From positions 124,001-188,000 of the forward strand of contig CAVVXS010000008.1 of the NCBI GenBank assembly GCA_963752225.1: DNA of 64,000 bases, written 5' to 3'. Positions 9,169-18,077 of this stretch are shown here, piece by piece. Numbering within the stretch: the stretch's first letter is position 1; the number at the start of each line of letters is the position of its first letter. The notes beneath the pieces were generated by a model. It did not search any database, was not told where the DNA came from, and worked only from the letters and a program-made list of their open reading frames with translations. Position numbers and translations under genes: made by a program. This DNA is from JBBROS01 sp963752225 (GTDB lineage Bacteria; Pseudomonadota; Alphaproteobacteria; Acetobacterales; Acetobacteraceae).

Positions 9169-10086
9169 ATGCGCGTCGCGATCATCGGCCAGCAGGACTT
9201 CGGCAAGGCGACGCTGGAGGCGTTCCTGGCGCGGGGCGACACCGTGGCGGGGGTGTTTTGCGCCCCGGACAAGGGCCGTCCCGACCCGTTGCGGCTCGCG
9301 GCCGAGGCGGCCGGCGTGCCGGTGCACCAGTTCGCCAAGCTGACCGGGCCGGAGGCGCTCGAGGCGTTGCGGGCGGCCGAGGCCGATCTCGGGGTGATGG
9401 CCTATGTCACGCAGTTCGCGCCGCAACGGTTCTGCACCCTGCCGGCCCATGGCACCATCCAGTTCCACCCGAGCCTGCTGCCGCTGCATCGGGGAGCATC
9501 GTCGATGAGCTGGTCGATCATCCTGGGCCGCACCGAGACGGGGTTCAGCATCTTCCGGCCGACCGACGGCTTGGATGAGGGGCCGCTGATCCTGTCGCGC
9601 GCCGTGCCGATCGAGCCGGACGACACGCTCGGCACGGTTTATTTCAACAAGATCTTCGCCGCCGGCGTCGCAGGCCTGCTGGAGGCCGCGGACCTCGTCG
9701 TCAGCGGCCGGGCCACCGAGACCGCGCAGCCGGAAGACAGCGCCGGTTATGAAGGGATCATCGGCGAGGCGGAATCACGCATCAATTGGGCGAGCCATGT
9801 GGATCTCACCTACAACCTGATCCGCGGCTGCAACCCGGCGCCGGGCGCTTGGACCACGCAGGACGGGCGCAAGCTGTTCCTGTTCGACTGCCGCAAGCGC
9901 ATCGCCCGGACCTTCGGCGAGGTGAAGGGCCAGAAGATCGGCCAGGTGGTGGCGGCCGACGGCAACGGCGTCACGATCCTCGGTCAAGGCGGGTTCATCG
10001 ACGTGCAGCGGCTGCGCTGGGACGGCGGCAAGAAGATCCCCGCCAGTGAGGCCGGCCTATCCCCGGGCACGCAACTCGGAACCTGA
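9169..10086 (+). CDS. formyltransferase-fold protein, 10-formyl-THF-dehydrogenase N-terminal type
   Basis: A 305-residue protein of the methionyl-tRNA formyltransferase fold. The core HPSLLPLHRGAS (100-111) and GLDEGPLIL resemble the N-terminal hydrolase domain of 10-formyltetrahydrofolate dehydrogenase more than Fmt, which has Asn-x-His before SLLP. A C-terminal OB-like domain follows (about 205-290). It probably acts on 10-formyl-THF or transfers a formyl group to a small molecule; no dehydrogenase domain or partner is present. ATG 9169 follows GGAGGG. The last 30 nt overlap the end of the convergent cysG gene. Confidence 0.8.
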   Translation: MRVAIIGQQDFGKATLEAFLARGDTVAGVFCAPDKGRPDPLRLAAEAAGVPVHQFAKLTGPEALEALRAAEADLGVMAYVTQFAPQRFCTLPAHGTIQFHPSLLPLHRGASSMSWSIILGRTETGFSIFRPTDGLDEGPLILSRAVPIEPDDTLGTVYFNKIFAAGVAGLLEAADLVVSGRATETAQPEDSAGYEGIIGEAESRINWASHVDLTYNLIRGCNPAPGAWTTQDGRKLFLFDCRKRIARTFGEVKGQKIGQVVAADGNGVTILGQGGFIDVQRLRWDGGKKIPASEAGLSPGTQLGT

Positions 10087-11424
10087 GTCCGGCGGGTCTG
10101 GGGGCGCCGCCCCCAGCCTTCCCACTGACCGCCCGGCCACCCGCCCCACGATCGCCAGCGTCGGCCCCCCGGTGTGCCAGCCAGGTGCCTGCGCGACCAG
10201 CTCATCGAGCGTCCCCCTCAACGTCCGCTGCTCCGGCCGCCCGCCCCGCTCGATCAGCGCGGCGGGGGTTGCCGGGTCGAGGCCCGCCGCCAGCAGCCCG
10301 TCCCGCAGCGCCGGCAAGGTGTGCAGCCCCATGTAGATGGCGAGCGTGCCGGACCGGGCCAGCAGGTGGAAGTCGAGGTCGAGCGTCTCGGTGCGCTGGT
10401 GCCCGGTGGCAAACGTCACGGTCTGGGTCGCGTCGCGGTGGGTGAGCGGGATGCGGGCGCCGGCGGCGCAGGCCAGCGCCGCGGTGATGCCCGGCACCAC
10501 CTCGCAGGCAACGCCGGCGGCGTCGAGCGCTTCGGCTTCCTCGCCGCCGCGGCCGAAGATGAACGGGTCGCCGCCCTTCAGCCGCACCACCTTGCGCCCG
10601 GCTTGGCCGAGCCGCACCAGCAGCGCGTTGATGTCCTCCTGCTTCATGGTGTGGTTGGAGCGGGCCTTGCCGACCAGGATGCGGTCGGCGTCGCGCCGGG
10701 CCATGTCGAGCACCTCGGTTGTGACGAGGCGGTCGTGCACGATGACGTCGGCCTCGCCCAGCAGCCGCTGCGCCCTGAGCGTCAGCAGGTCGGCCGAGCC
10801 CGGCCCGGCGCCGACCAGGTAGACGATGCCGGCCGGGTCGGGGCCGTCCTCGATCTCGCGCAGCAGCTCGCGCTCGGCGGCCTCGTCGGCGCCCGCCAGC
10901 ACGAGGTCCGCGACCCGGCCGCCGAGCGCCCGCTCGAGCACGCGGCGGCGCAGTGCCGTGTCCGGCAGGCGGGCACGGATCAGCTCCTTGTAGCGCTCGG
11001 CCAGCGCCGCGAGGCGGCCGGTCGCGGGCGGGATCAGCGCTTCGATGCGGGCGCGGATCAGGCGGGCGAGCACCGGCGCGGTACCGCCGGAGCTGACGGC
11101 GATCTGCAGCGGCGCGCGGTCGACGATGCTGGGGGTGATGAAGGTGCAGAGCGCCGGGCGGTCGACGATGTTGACCGGAATGCCGCGGGTTTTGGCGCTG
11201 TCGTACAGCGCTTGGAGTGTTTCGTCGGGGGCGTCGGCGCCGATCGCGATGGCGGCGCCGTCGAGGTCGGCAGGATCGAAGCCGGGCGTCGCGCGGACGT
11301 TGGCGCCAGCGCCGCGCAGGGCGTCGGCCTTGCGCGTGGCGGCCTCGCCGGCGCCAACCACCAAGGCGTGCCGGCCGCGCAGGTCGAGAAAGACGGGGAA
11401 GAAGTCCATAGGCGAGTTTCCCAT
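10057..11424 (-). CDS. cysG: siroheme synthase (precorrin-2 dehydrogenase/ferrochelatase and uroporphyrinogen-III methyltransferase)
   Basis: A 455-residue fusion enzyme that makes siroheme from uroporphyrinogen III. The N-terminal half (about 1-210) is the NAD-dependent precorrin-2 dehydrogenase/ferrochelatase, starting with the Rossmann motif ALVVGAGEAATRKA. The C-terminal half (about 213-450) is the SAM-dependent C-methyltransferase, with YLVGAGPGSADLLTLRA and VRLKGGDPFIFGRGGEE. Siroheme serves sulfite and nitrite reductases, neither encoded here. ATG 11424 is used; an in-frame ATG five codons later is possible. Its 3' end overlaps the convergent formyltransferase gene by 30 nt. Confidence 0.96.
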   Translation of the reverse strand: MGNSPMDFFPVFLDLRGRHALVVGAGEAATRKADALRGAGANVRATPGFDPADLDGAAIAIGADAPDETLQALYDSAKTRGIPVNIVDRPALCTFITPSIVDRAPLQIAVSSGGTAPVLARLIRARIEALIPPATGRLAALAERYKELIRARLPDTALRRRVLERALGGRVADLVLAGADEAAERELLREIEDGPDPAGIVYLVGAGPGSADLLTLRAQRLLGEADVIVHDRLVTTEVLDMARRDADRILVGKARSNHTMKQEDINALLVRLGQAGRKVVRLKGGDPFIFGRGGEEAEALDAAGVACEVVPGITAALACAAGARIPLTHRDATQTVTFATGHQRTETLDLDFHLLARSGTLAIYMGLHTLPALRDGLLAAGLDPATPAALIERGGRPEQRTLRGTLDELVAQAPGWHTGGPTLAIVGRVAGRSVGRLGAAPPDPPDSGSELRARG

Positions 11425-11522
11425 GATGCGGGTGCGTGGGGTAGTGCGGGGCGCGAGCCGGCGTGCAGCGCGGGTCCGCGGGCGGCAGATTCACGGATCA
11501 AGTCCGGGGATGATGTGGGTGG

Positions 11523-12710
11523 GTGACGTCTGGTCGGAGTAACGGGTTGAAGGTGCTGGAAGTGACCAACGTCGATTTCTCGCTGCGGCACTTTCTGCTG
11601 CCGCTGATGCAGGAGCTGACCCGGCGGGGGCACGAGGTGGTGGGCGTGTGTGCGGACGGGCCGCTGCTCGCCGAGGTGCGGGCGGAGGGCTTGCGGGTCG
11701 AGCCGGTGCCTATGGCGCGGAGCTTATCGCCGCTGGCGCAGTGGCGCGCGTTCCGGGCGATGGTGCGGCTGATCCGGGCGGAGCGGCCGGATCTGGTGCA
11801 TGCGCATATGCCGATCAGCGGCTTCCTGGCCCGGCTGGCGGCATGGGCCTGCGGCGTGCCGGTGATCGCCTATACGTGCCATGGCTTCCTGTTCAACCAG
11901 CCGGGATCATGGCTGCGCCGGGCGGTGGCGTTCGCGATGGAGTGGGTCGGCGGGCGCATCACCGGCGTCTACACCACCGTCTCGACCGAGGAAGCGGCCG
12001 ACGCGCGGCGGCTCGGCATCCATCGCGCGGCGGTCGGCGTCGGCAATGGCCGTGATCCCGCGCGGTTCCGCCCCGATCCCGCGGCTCGGGCCAGGGTGCG
12101 CGCCGAGCTCGGCTGCGCGCCGGACGCCGTCGTGGTGGTGATCGTGTCGCGCCTGGTGCGGCACAAGGGCTATCCGGAGCTGCTGGCAGCAATGGCCGAG
12201 GTGCCCGGCGCCGAGTTGTGGGTGGTGGGCGAGCGGCTCGCCTCCGACCACGGCGCCGACATGGAGCCGCTGTTCGCGAAAGCCGGACTCGGCGGCCGGT
12301 TGCGGCGGCTGGGCTATCGCCGGGATATCGACGCGGTGCTGGCAGCGTCCGACGTGTTCGCGCTGCCGAGCCATTTCGAGGGCCTGCCGATGTCGGTGAT
12401 CGAGGCCATGCTGACCGGCTTGCCGGTGGTGGCGACCGCGATCCGCGGGCCGCGCGAGCAGGTGGTCGATGGCGAGACCGGGTTGCTGGTGCCGCCTGGG
12501 GATTCGGCCGCGCTGGCCGTCGCCTTGCGCCGCCTGGCCGGGGATGCGGCAACGAGGGCGCGGATGGGCGAAGCGGGGCGGGCACGGGCGCTGGCGCGAT
12601 ACGATGAGGCCGCGGTGGTGGCCGGGCTGGCGGGGCTGCTGGACGCGGCGATGCGCAACGCAACGAAAAACCCCCTCCCGCGAACGGAAGGGGGTTTCGG
12701 CGGCTGCTAG
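11523..12710 (+). CDS. glycosyltransferase family 4 protein
   Basis: A 395-residue GT-B-fold retaining glycosyltransferase for a cell-surface glycan. The acceptor half begins LKVLEVTNVDFSLRHFLLPL. The donor half contains RLVRHKGYPELLAAM and the E-x7-E catalytic motif EGLPMSVIE near residues 283-291. Donor and acceptor are unknown. Start is GTG 11523, or TTG 11547 just before the conserved region. The last dozen codons run through a GC-rich terminator-like hairpin and the stop lies in a palindromic repeat, so the natural C-terminus may have been changed by the repeat. Confidence 0.88.
   Translation: MTSGRSNGLKVLEVTNVDFSLRHFLLPLMQELTRRGHEVVGVCADGPLLAEVRAEGLRVEPVPMARSLSPLAQWRAFRAMVRLIRAERPDLVHAHMPISGFLARLAAWACGVPVIAYTCHGFLFNQPGSWLRRAVAFAMEWVGGRITGVYTTVSTEEAADARRLGIHRAAVGVGNGRDPARFRPDPAARARVRAELGCAPDAVVVVIVSRLVRHKGYPELLAAMAEVPGAELWVVGERLASDHGADMEPLFAKAGLGGRLRRLGYRRDIDAVLAASDVFALPSHFEGLPMSVIEAMLTGLPVVATAIRGPREQVVDGETGLLVPPGDSAALAVALRRLAGDAATRARMGEAGRARALARYDEAAVVAGLAGLLDAAMRNATKNPLPRTEGGFGGC
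12668..12697 (+). terminator. terminator-like hairpin inside the glycosyltransferase 3' end
   Basis: AAACCCCCT and AAGGGGGTTT flank a short loop, forming a strong stem with A-rich 5' and T-rich 3' sides, so it could end transcription in both directions. It lies within the last codons of the glycosyltransferase gene rather than after the stop. Confidence 0.6.
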
Positions 12711-12759
12711 AGCAACATCCGACCGAACCGGATCAGTTTAGACGGATCAGTTTGCTCTA
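12708..12759. repeat. palindromic intergenic repeat element
   Basis: TAGAGCAA at 12708-12715 pairs with TTGCTCTA at 12752-12759. The 36-nt interior contains the short direct repeat GGATCAGTTTAGAC/GGATCAGTTT. This looks like the small dispersed palindromic repeats common in alphaproteobacterial intergenic regions. The left arm supplies the TAG stop of the glycosyltransferase. Confidence 0.6.
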
Positions 12760-12783
12760 TCGACTTAGTTTTGGAGCGCTACT

Positions 12784-12803
12784 CCCGAGCCGAGTGGCTC
12801 GGG
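12784..12803. terminator. hairpin downstream of the small secreted-protein gene
   Basis: CCCGAGCC-GAGT-GGCTCGGG is a perfect 8-bp stem with a 4-nt loop. It lies 24 nt beyond the stop of the minus-strand gene at 12827 and may end its transcript; there is no clear U-tract, so part of the repeat element is an alternative. Confidence 0.45.
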
Positions 12804-12826
12804 AAGTGCTCTGGCGGGCGGACGGA

Positions 12827-13195
12827 TTACCGGCCGGCGTAGATCGACTGCTCGACCTGGTTATGCGCGACCATCCAGTCGTTCATGCTCTTGGCCTGCG
12901 CGTATTGCACCGTGCCTTCCTCGAAGCCGCGCGGCAGCGAGTTGGCGGTCTGTACCGGGCCTTCGCTGCCGTTGGTCGGCAACACGTCGCCGGCAAGGCG
13001 CGACAGGTTGGAGCCGGGCCGGCCGGTCACGTCCGGATATTGCGCGGACCCGGTATCCAGGCCCAGCGCCGGGCGGGCGAGGCGGGTGCCGATGTCGACC
13101 TGGTTGGGGAAAGGATTGCCATTGCCCTCGCCGGCAAAAGCGGGAGCGAGGCCGAGGCCGAGAAGGGCGACGGCGGCGAGGAGGGTATGCTTCAT
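12827..13195 (-). CDS. small secreted protein of unknown function
   Basis: A 122-residue protein with a clear signal peptide (MKHTLLAAVALLGLGLAPAFA) and a hydrophilic mature part of about 100 residues, ending in a helical NDWMVAHNQVEQSIY segment. There are no cysteines and no recognised domain. It sits alone between the glycosyltransferase and purH, on the opposite strand to both. Confidence 0.75.
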   Translation of the reverse strand: MKHTLLAAVALLGLGLAPAFAGEGNGNPFPNQVDIGTRLARPALGLDTGSAQYPDVTGRPGSNLSRLAGDVLPTNGSEGPVQTANSLPRGFEEGTVQYAQAKSMNDWMVAHNQVEQSIYAGR

Positions 13196-13434
13196 GATAT
13201 CTGGTCCTGGTTAGGCACGGTCTTCAGATTGGCCTGCCGATGATGGCGGCGTGTCCGATGGTGGAGCGCGTCGTCTGATGCGTAAGATGGCGTTCGGTGC
13301 AGTGCAGCGTAAGTGCGTCCGGCGGCATGTCACTTATGCGCCAATCTATGGAGTGGTGACGGAACCATGCGCCTGACGCACGGCTTCGGGCGGCCGGGCT
13401 TCATTGTCCCGGCGTTCGGGGGTATGCGCCCGGG

Positions 13435-15012
13435 ATGACCGATGCCGCCCCCGATCGCCTCGCGATCCGCCGTGCCCTGATCTCCGTGTCCGACAAGCAG
13501 GGCTTGGTGCCGTTGGCGCAGGCGCTGGCGAGCCATGGCGCCGAGATCCTGTCCACCGGCGGTTCCGCCCGCGCCCTGCGCGAGGCCGGGGTGCCGGTGG
13601 TGGAGGTCGCCGACCATACCGGCTTCCCGGAGATCCTGGACGGGCGCGTCAAGACGCTGCTGCCGCAGGTGCATGGCGGGATCCTGGGCCGGCGCGACGT
13701 GCCGGCGCATCTCGAGCAGATGGCAACCCACGGCATCGCGCCGATCGATTTGGTGTGCGTGAACCTCTACCCGTTCGAGGCCACGGTCTCCTCCGGCGCT
13801 TCGCCGGCAGATTGCGTCGAGAACATCGACATCGGCGGCCCGGCGCTGATCCGCTCGGCCGCGAAGAATTTTGCCAGCGTCGTCGTGCTCACCGAACCGG
13901 CGCAGTACGCCGGCTTCATCGATGAGCTCGCGGCCGGCGGCACCACGCTCGGCCTGCGCAGCCGACTCGCCGGGGCCGCCTATGCGCGGACGGCGGCGTA
14001 CGACGCGGCCATTGCCGCCTGGTTCGCGCGCGGCGAGACGTTCCCGCCGCGGCTGACGATCGGTGGGCGGCTGCGGCAGACGCTGCGCTACGGCGAAAAC
14101 CCGCACCAGAAGGCGGCCTTCTACGTCAACGGTGATCGGCCCGGCATCGCCACCGCGCGGCAGGTGCAGGGCAAGGAGCTGTCCTACAACAACCTCAACG
14201 ACACCGACGCGGCGTTCGAATGCGTGGCCGAGTTCGACCGCCCCGCCGTCGTGATCGTGAAGCACGCCAATCCGTGCGGCGCCGCGGTCGCCGCCGACCT
14301 CGCTTCGGCCTGGGACGCGGCGCTGCGCTGCGACCCGGTCAGCGCGTTCGGCGGCATCGTCGCGATCAACCGCACGCTCGACGCCGCCGCCGCGGAGCGC
14401 ATCGCCGCGATCTTCTCCGAGGTGATCGTGGCGCCGGACGCCGAGGCCGACGCGCTGACGGTGCTGGCGCGGAAGAAGAACCTGCGCGTGCTGCTGACGG
14501 GCGGCGTTCCGGATCCGGCCGCTGCGGGGATCACGGTGCGGTCGGTGGGCGGCGGGTTCCTGGCGCAGACCCGGGACGGCGGCCGGGTCGGGGAAGGCGA
14601 TCTGCGCGTGGTGACGCAGCGGGCGCCGTCCCGGGCGGAGCTGCGGGATCTGCTGTTCGCGTTCACCGTGGCCAAGCACGCCAAGTCGAACGCGATCGTT
14701 TACGCCAAGGACGGCGCGACGGTCGGCATCGGCGCCGGGCAGATGAGCCGGGTGGACAGCGCACGGATCGCCGCCTGGAAGGGCGCCGAAGCGGCCCGGC
14801 TCGCCAAGGCCGAGCGGCCGTTGACGGAAGGCTCGGTGGTGGCGTCGGACGCGTTCTTCCCGTTTGCCGACGGATTGGAAACGGCGGTCGCGGCCGGGGC
14901 GACGGCGGTGATTCAGCCCGGCGGGTCGATGCGTGACGCGGAGGTGATCGCGGCGGCCGACAAGGCGGGGATCGCGATGGTGTTTACCGGGATGCGGCAT
15001 TTCCGGCACTGA
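13435..15012 (+). CDS. purH: bifunctional AICAR transformylase/IMP cyclohydrolase
   Basis: PurH performs the last two steps of IMP synthesis: formylation of AICAR from 10-formyl-THF, then ring closure. The 525-residue length is normal. The MGS-like cyclohydrolase domain is N-terminal (about 1-195; RALISVSDKQGL, STGGSARALREAGV). The transformylase domain follows, with LRYGENPHQKAAFY, the catalytic KHANPCG and AKHAKSNAIVYAKDG. ATG 13435 starts the conserved region directly. It appears monocistronic. Confidence 0.97.
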   Translation: MTDAAPDRLAIRRALISVSDKQGLVPLAQALASHGAEILSTGGSARALREAGVPVVEVADHTGFPEILDGRVKTLLPQVHGGILGRRDVPAHLEQMATHGIAPIDLVCVNLYPFEATVSSGASPADCVENIDIGGPALIRSAAKNFASVVVLTEPAQYAGFIDELAAGGTTLGLRSRLAGAAYARTAAYDAAIAAWFARGETFPPRLTIGGRLRQTLRYGENPHQKAAFYVNGDRPGIATARQVQGKELSYNNLNDTDAAFECVAEFDRPAVVIVKHANPCGAAVAADLASAWDAALRCDPVSAFGGIVAINRTLDAAAAERIAAIFSEVIVAPDAEADALTVLARKKNLRVLLTGGVPDPAAAGITVRSVGGGFLAQTRDGGRVGEGDLRVVTQRAPSRAELRDLLFAFTVAKHAKSNAIVYAKDGATVGIGAGQMSRVDSARIAAWKGAEAARLAKAERPLTEGSVVASDAFFPFADGLETAVAAGATAVIQPGGSMRDAEVIAAADKAGIAMVFTGMRHFRH

Positions 15013-15131
15013 CACGGGCATCGTCGGGCGCGGCGTCGGCGGGCGTGCTGCCGTTGTTCTTGCGAGTGAGAGGCGGTTGCGTCATTTCGTCTGCGGCTTG
15101 ACGTTTTCGTCTTGCGCGTCATTTTCGCGCC

Positions 15132-16088
15132 ATGCGGACATTCACTGAACTGAACGAGCGAGAGATCCTGGCGCTGGCAATCAGCAGCGAGGAGGAGGAC
15201 GGGCGGATCTACATGGATTTCGCCGAAAGCCTGCGGGACGAGTTCCCGGACAGCGCCCGCGTGTTCGACGATATGGCGGCCGAGGAGAGCGAGCACCGGC
15301 GGCGGCTGATCGACCTGTTCGTCGACAAGTTCGGCTCGCACATTCCGCTCGTGCGCCGGGTCGACGTGAAGGGCGCCGTGGTGCGCAAGCCGGCCTGGAT
15401 GATCCGGCCGCTCGGCATCGAGGCGGTGCGCCGGCATGCGCGGCAGATGGAGGTGGACGCGGCGCGGTTCTATGCCGAGTCCGCGAGCCGTACGAGCGAC
15501 GCGTCCATCCGCAAGATGCTGGGCGACCTGGCCGAAGCGGAGATGGAGCACCAGACCGCCGCCGGCGCCATCGAGGCCAAGCGGCTACCGGGGGAGAAGC
15601 GGGTCGCCGAAGACGAGGACGCGCGCAAGCGTTTCGTGCTGCAGATCGTGCAGCCGGGCCTGGTCGGGCTGATGGACGGATCGGTGTCCACCCTGGCACC
15701 GGTGTTCGCGGCGGCCTTCGCCACCACCAACAGCCACGACACGTTCCTGGTCGGGCTCGCGAGCTCGGTCGGCGCCGGCATCTCGATGGGGTTCGCCGAA
15801 GCGCTGGCCGATGACGGCAAGCTGTCCGGGCGGGGCACGCCGTTGCTGCGCGGCCTGGTGTGCGGGCTGATGACGGTGGCGGGCGGCATCGGCCATACGC
15901 TGCCTTATTTGATCAGGGATTTCTGGACGGCGACCGGGCTCGCGGCGGCGGTGACGGTGATCGAGCTGCTGACGATCGCCTGGATCCAGTGGAAATACAT
16001 GGACACCCCGCCCGTCGCCGCCGCGGCCAAGGTCATGCTGGGTGGGGCGCTGGTGCTGGCGGCCGGCATCCTGATCGGCAACGGCTAA
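15132..16088 (+). CDS. mbfA: membrane-bound ferritin / iron exporter (MbfA type)
   Basis: A 318-residue fusion of a ferritin-like diiron domain (about 8-150; Glu/His ligands in SSEEEDGRIYMDF, EESEHRRRL and AEMEHQ) with a C-terminal VIT1/CCC1-type membrane domain (about 170-315; QPGLVGLMDGSVSTLAPVF). This matches MbfA of Bradyrhizobium and Agrobacterium, which exports iron and protects against iron and peroxide stress; there it is repressed by Irr. I see no clear Irr box upstream. TTGACG at 15098-15103 could be a -35 element. It ends 31 nt before the convergent coaBC gene. Confidence 0.9.
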   Translation: MRTFTELNEREILALAISSEEEDGRIYMDFAESLRDEFPDSARVFDDMAAEESEHRRRLIDLFVDKFGSHIPLVRRVDVKGAVVRKPAWMIRPLGIEAVRRHARQMEVDAARFYAESASRTSDASIRKMLGDLAEAEMEHQTAAGAIEAKRLPGEKRVAEDEDARKRFVLQIVQPGLVGLMDGSVSTLAPVFAAAFATTNSHDTFLVGLASSVGAGISMGFAEALADDGKLSGRGTPLLRGLVCGLMTVAGGIGHTLPYLIRDFWTATGLAAAVTVIELLTIAWIQWKYMDTPPVAAAAKVMLGGALVLAAGILIGNG

Positions 16089-16119
16089 GGGACCCGGCGG
16101 CGAGCGGGCGCCTTCGCCA

Positions 16120-17319
16120 CTACAGGACCGCGGCGACCCGATCGGCCAGGCGCGCCGCCACCTCCGACTTGGGCAGGCTCGGCCAAGCCTCGGCCCCGTC
16201 CGCGGTCACGAGCGTGACCTCGTTGCGGGCGCCGCCCATGATGCCGGTCTCGGGGCGCACGTCGTTGGCGACGATCCAGTCGCAGCCCTTGCGGGCGCGC
16301 TTGGCGGCGGCATTGGCGGCGACGTCGTCGGTCTCGGCGGCAAACCCGACCACCAGGCGGGGGCGCTGCGGACCCGGCGCGGACAGCGTGGCCAGGATGT
16401 CGGGGTTGGTCGCCAGGGCCAGCGGCGGCGGCGGCTCGCCGGGCCGCTTCTTGATCTTGTGGGTGGCTGCGCTTTCGACCCGCCAATCGGCGACCGCGGC
16501 GGCGCAGATGGCGGCGTCGGCCGGGAGCGCGGCCTGGCAGGCGGCGAGCATCTCGGCCGCGGTCTCGACGGCGACCACGTGGGTGCCGGCCGGGTCGGGC
16601 AGGGCCACGGGGCCACGCACCAGCGTGACGCGGGCGCCGCGCGCGGCCAGGGCGGCGGCGATGGCGTGGCCCTGGGTGCCGCTGCTGCGGTTGGCGATGT
16701 AGCGGACGGGGTCGATCGGTTCGTGCGTCGGACCGGACGTGACCAGCACGTGGCGGCCGGCGAGCGGCCTCGCGCCGGGCGCCAGCAGCGCCTGGATCGC
16801 CGCCAGGATCACCGGCGGCTCGGCGAGGCGGCCGTAGCCGTATTCGTTGCAGGCCATCACGCCCTCGTCCGGGCCGACGGTGTGTATGCCGCGGGCGCGC
16901 AGGGTGGCGAGGTTGGCGACGGTGGCCGGGTGGGTCCACATGCGCACGTTCATCGCCGGCGCGACCAGCACCGGCTTGTCGGTCGCGAGCAGCACGGTGC
17001 TGGCGAGGTCGTCCGCCATCCCCGCCGCCATTTTTGCGAGTGTGTTGGCGGACGCCGGGGCGACCACCACCAGGTCGGCGCTCCGGCTCAGTTGGATATG
17101 CCCCATCTCGCTCTCATCGGTGAGCGACCAGAGATGGGTGAACACTTTTTCTTCTGTCAGCGCCTGCAGGCTGAGCGGGGTCACGAACTCCGCGCCCGCC
17201 TTCGTCAGCACCGCTCTCACGGACATGCCGGCCTTGCGGGCGAGGCGAATCAGCTCGAGCGACTTGTAGGCGGCGATCCCGCCGGTGACGATCAGCAGGA
17301 TGCGGCCGGCGCCCCCCAT
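16120..17319 (-). CDS. coaBC: phosphopantothenoylcysteine decarboxylase / phosphopantothenate-cysteine ligase
   Basis: A 399-residue bifunctional CoA-biosynthesis enzyme (Dfp). The N-terminal flavoprotein decarboxylase CoaC opens with LLIVTGGIAAYKSLELIR and shows PAMNVRMW and the active-site Cys segment ACNEYGYGR. The C-terminal ligase CoaB starts near GRHVLVTSGPTHEPIDPVRY and contains AAAVADWR and KIKK. ATG 17319 shares its A with the ubiE stop (TGATG), so the two are coupled; a GTG one codon earlier is also possible. panC, an earlier step in the pathway, lies in the first 2 kb of the window. Confidence 0.96.
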   Translation of the reverse strand: MGGAGRILLIVTGGIAAYKSLELIRLARKAGMSVRAVLTKAGAEFVTPLSLQALTEEKVFTHLWSLTDESEMGHIQLSRSADLVVVAPASANTLAKMAAGMADDLASTVLLATDKPVLVAPAMNVRMWTHPATVANLATLRARGIHTVGPDEGVMACNEYGYGRLAEPPVILAAIQALLAPGARPLAGRHVLVTSGPTHEPIDPVRYIANRSSGTQGHAIAAALAARGARVTLVRGPVALPDPAGTHVVAVETAAEMLAACQAALPADAAICAAAVADWRVESAATHKIKKRPGEPPPPLALATNPDILATLSAPGPQRPRLVVGFAAETDDVAANAAAKRARKGCDWIVANDVRPETGIMGGARNEVTLVTADGAEAWPSLPKSEVAARLADRVAAVL

Positions 17320-18050
17320 CACAGGCGCCAGCCGGAATGGATCGCGGCGATCCCTCCGGACAGGTTGCGCACCCTGACCCGCTCGAGCCCCGCGTCCCCC
17401 ATCATCGCCGCCAGCGCGTCCTGGTCGGGGAAGGTGCGGATGCTTTCGGCCAAGTAGCGGTAGCTGTCGGCGTCACCGGCGACGAGGCGGCCGAGGCGGG
17501 GCAGCACCCCGAACGACCAGAGGTCGTATGGCCGCTCGAGGGCCGCGACCTGCACGCGGGAGAACTCCAGGCAGTGGAACTGCCCGCCGGGGCGCAGCAT
17601 GCGGCGGGCTTCCCGCAGCACGGCCGGCTTGTCGGTGCAGTTGCGCAAGCCGAAAGCGATCGTCACGCGGTCGAACCCGGCATCGGGCAGCGGGATCGCT
17701 TCCGCGTCCACAACCGCGATCGTGACCCCATCGTCGCGGTTCTTGCCCCGGGCGACGGCGAGCATTTCCTCGTTGATGTCGGTCAGCGTGGCCGGGCCGC
17801 CGCCGGCGCGGCGCCAGGCGAAGGTGATGTCGCCGGTGCCGCCCGCGAGGTCGAGCAAGGTGCGGTTCGGCCGCGGGTCGAGCCCCTGGACGAACTCGCG
17901 CTTCCACAGCCGGTGGATGCCGAGCGACATCAAATCGTTCATCACGTCGTAGCGGGGGGCGACGCTGTCGAACACGGCGCGGACCAGCGGCTTCTTCTCC
18001 GCGGCGGGCACGGTGCGGTAGCCGAAGTCGGTCTCGGGATTGCTGCTCAT
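17319..18050 (-). CDS. ubiE: ubiquinone/menaquinone biosynthesis C-methyltransferase
   Basis: A 243-residue SAM-dependent methyltransferase that methylates the benzoquinol ring in ubiquinone synthesis. Family marks are FDSVAPRYDVMNDLMSLGIH near residues 28-47, the SAM motif LDLAGGTGDI, and FGLRNC. ATG 18050 is the conserved start; mutM begins 27 nt away on the other strand, a divergent pair common in alphaproteobacteria. Its stop overlaps the coaBC start. Confidence 0.96.
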   Translation of the reverse strand: MSSNPETDFGYRTVPAAEKKPLVRAVFDSVAPRYDVMNDLMSLGIHRLWKREFVQGLDPRPNRTLLDLAGGTGDITFAWRRAGGGPATLTDINEEMLAVARGKNRDDGVTIAVVDAEAIPLPDAGFDRVTIAFGLRNCTDKPAVLREARRMLRPGGQFHCLEFSRVQVAALERPYDLWSFGVLPRLGRLVAGDADSYRYLAESIRTFPDQDALAAMMGDAGLERVRVRNLSGGIAAIHSGWRL

Positions 18051-18077
18051 GAAGCGAGCATATACGTCGGTGCGGCG

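Noticed and set aside
13330..15021. 563-codon open frame opposite purH
   Set aside because: It is a high-GC shadow with His/Arg-rich composition; the plus strand encodes an intact PurH.
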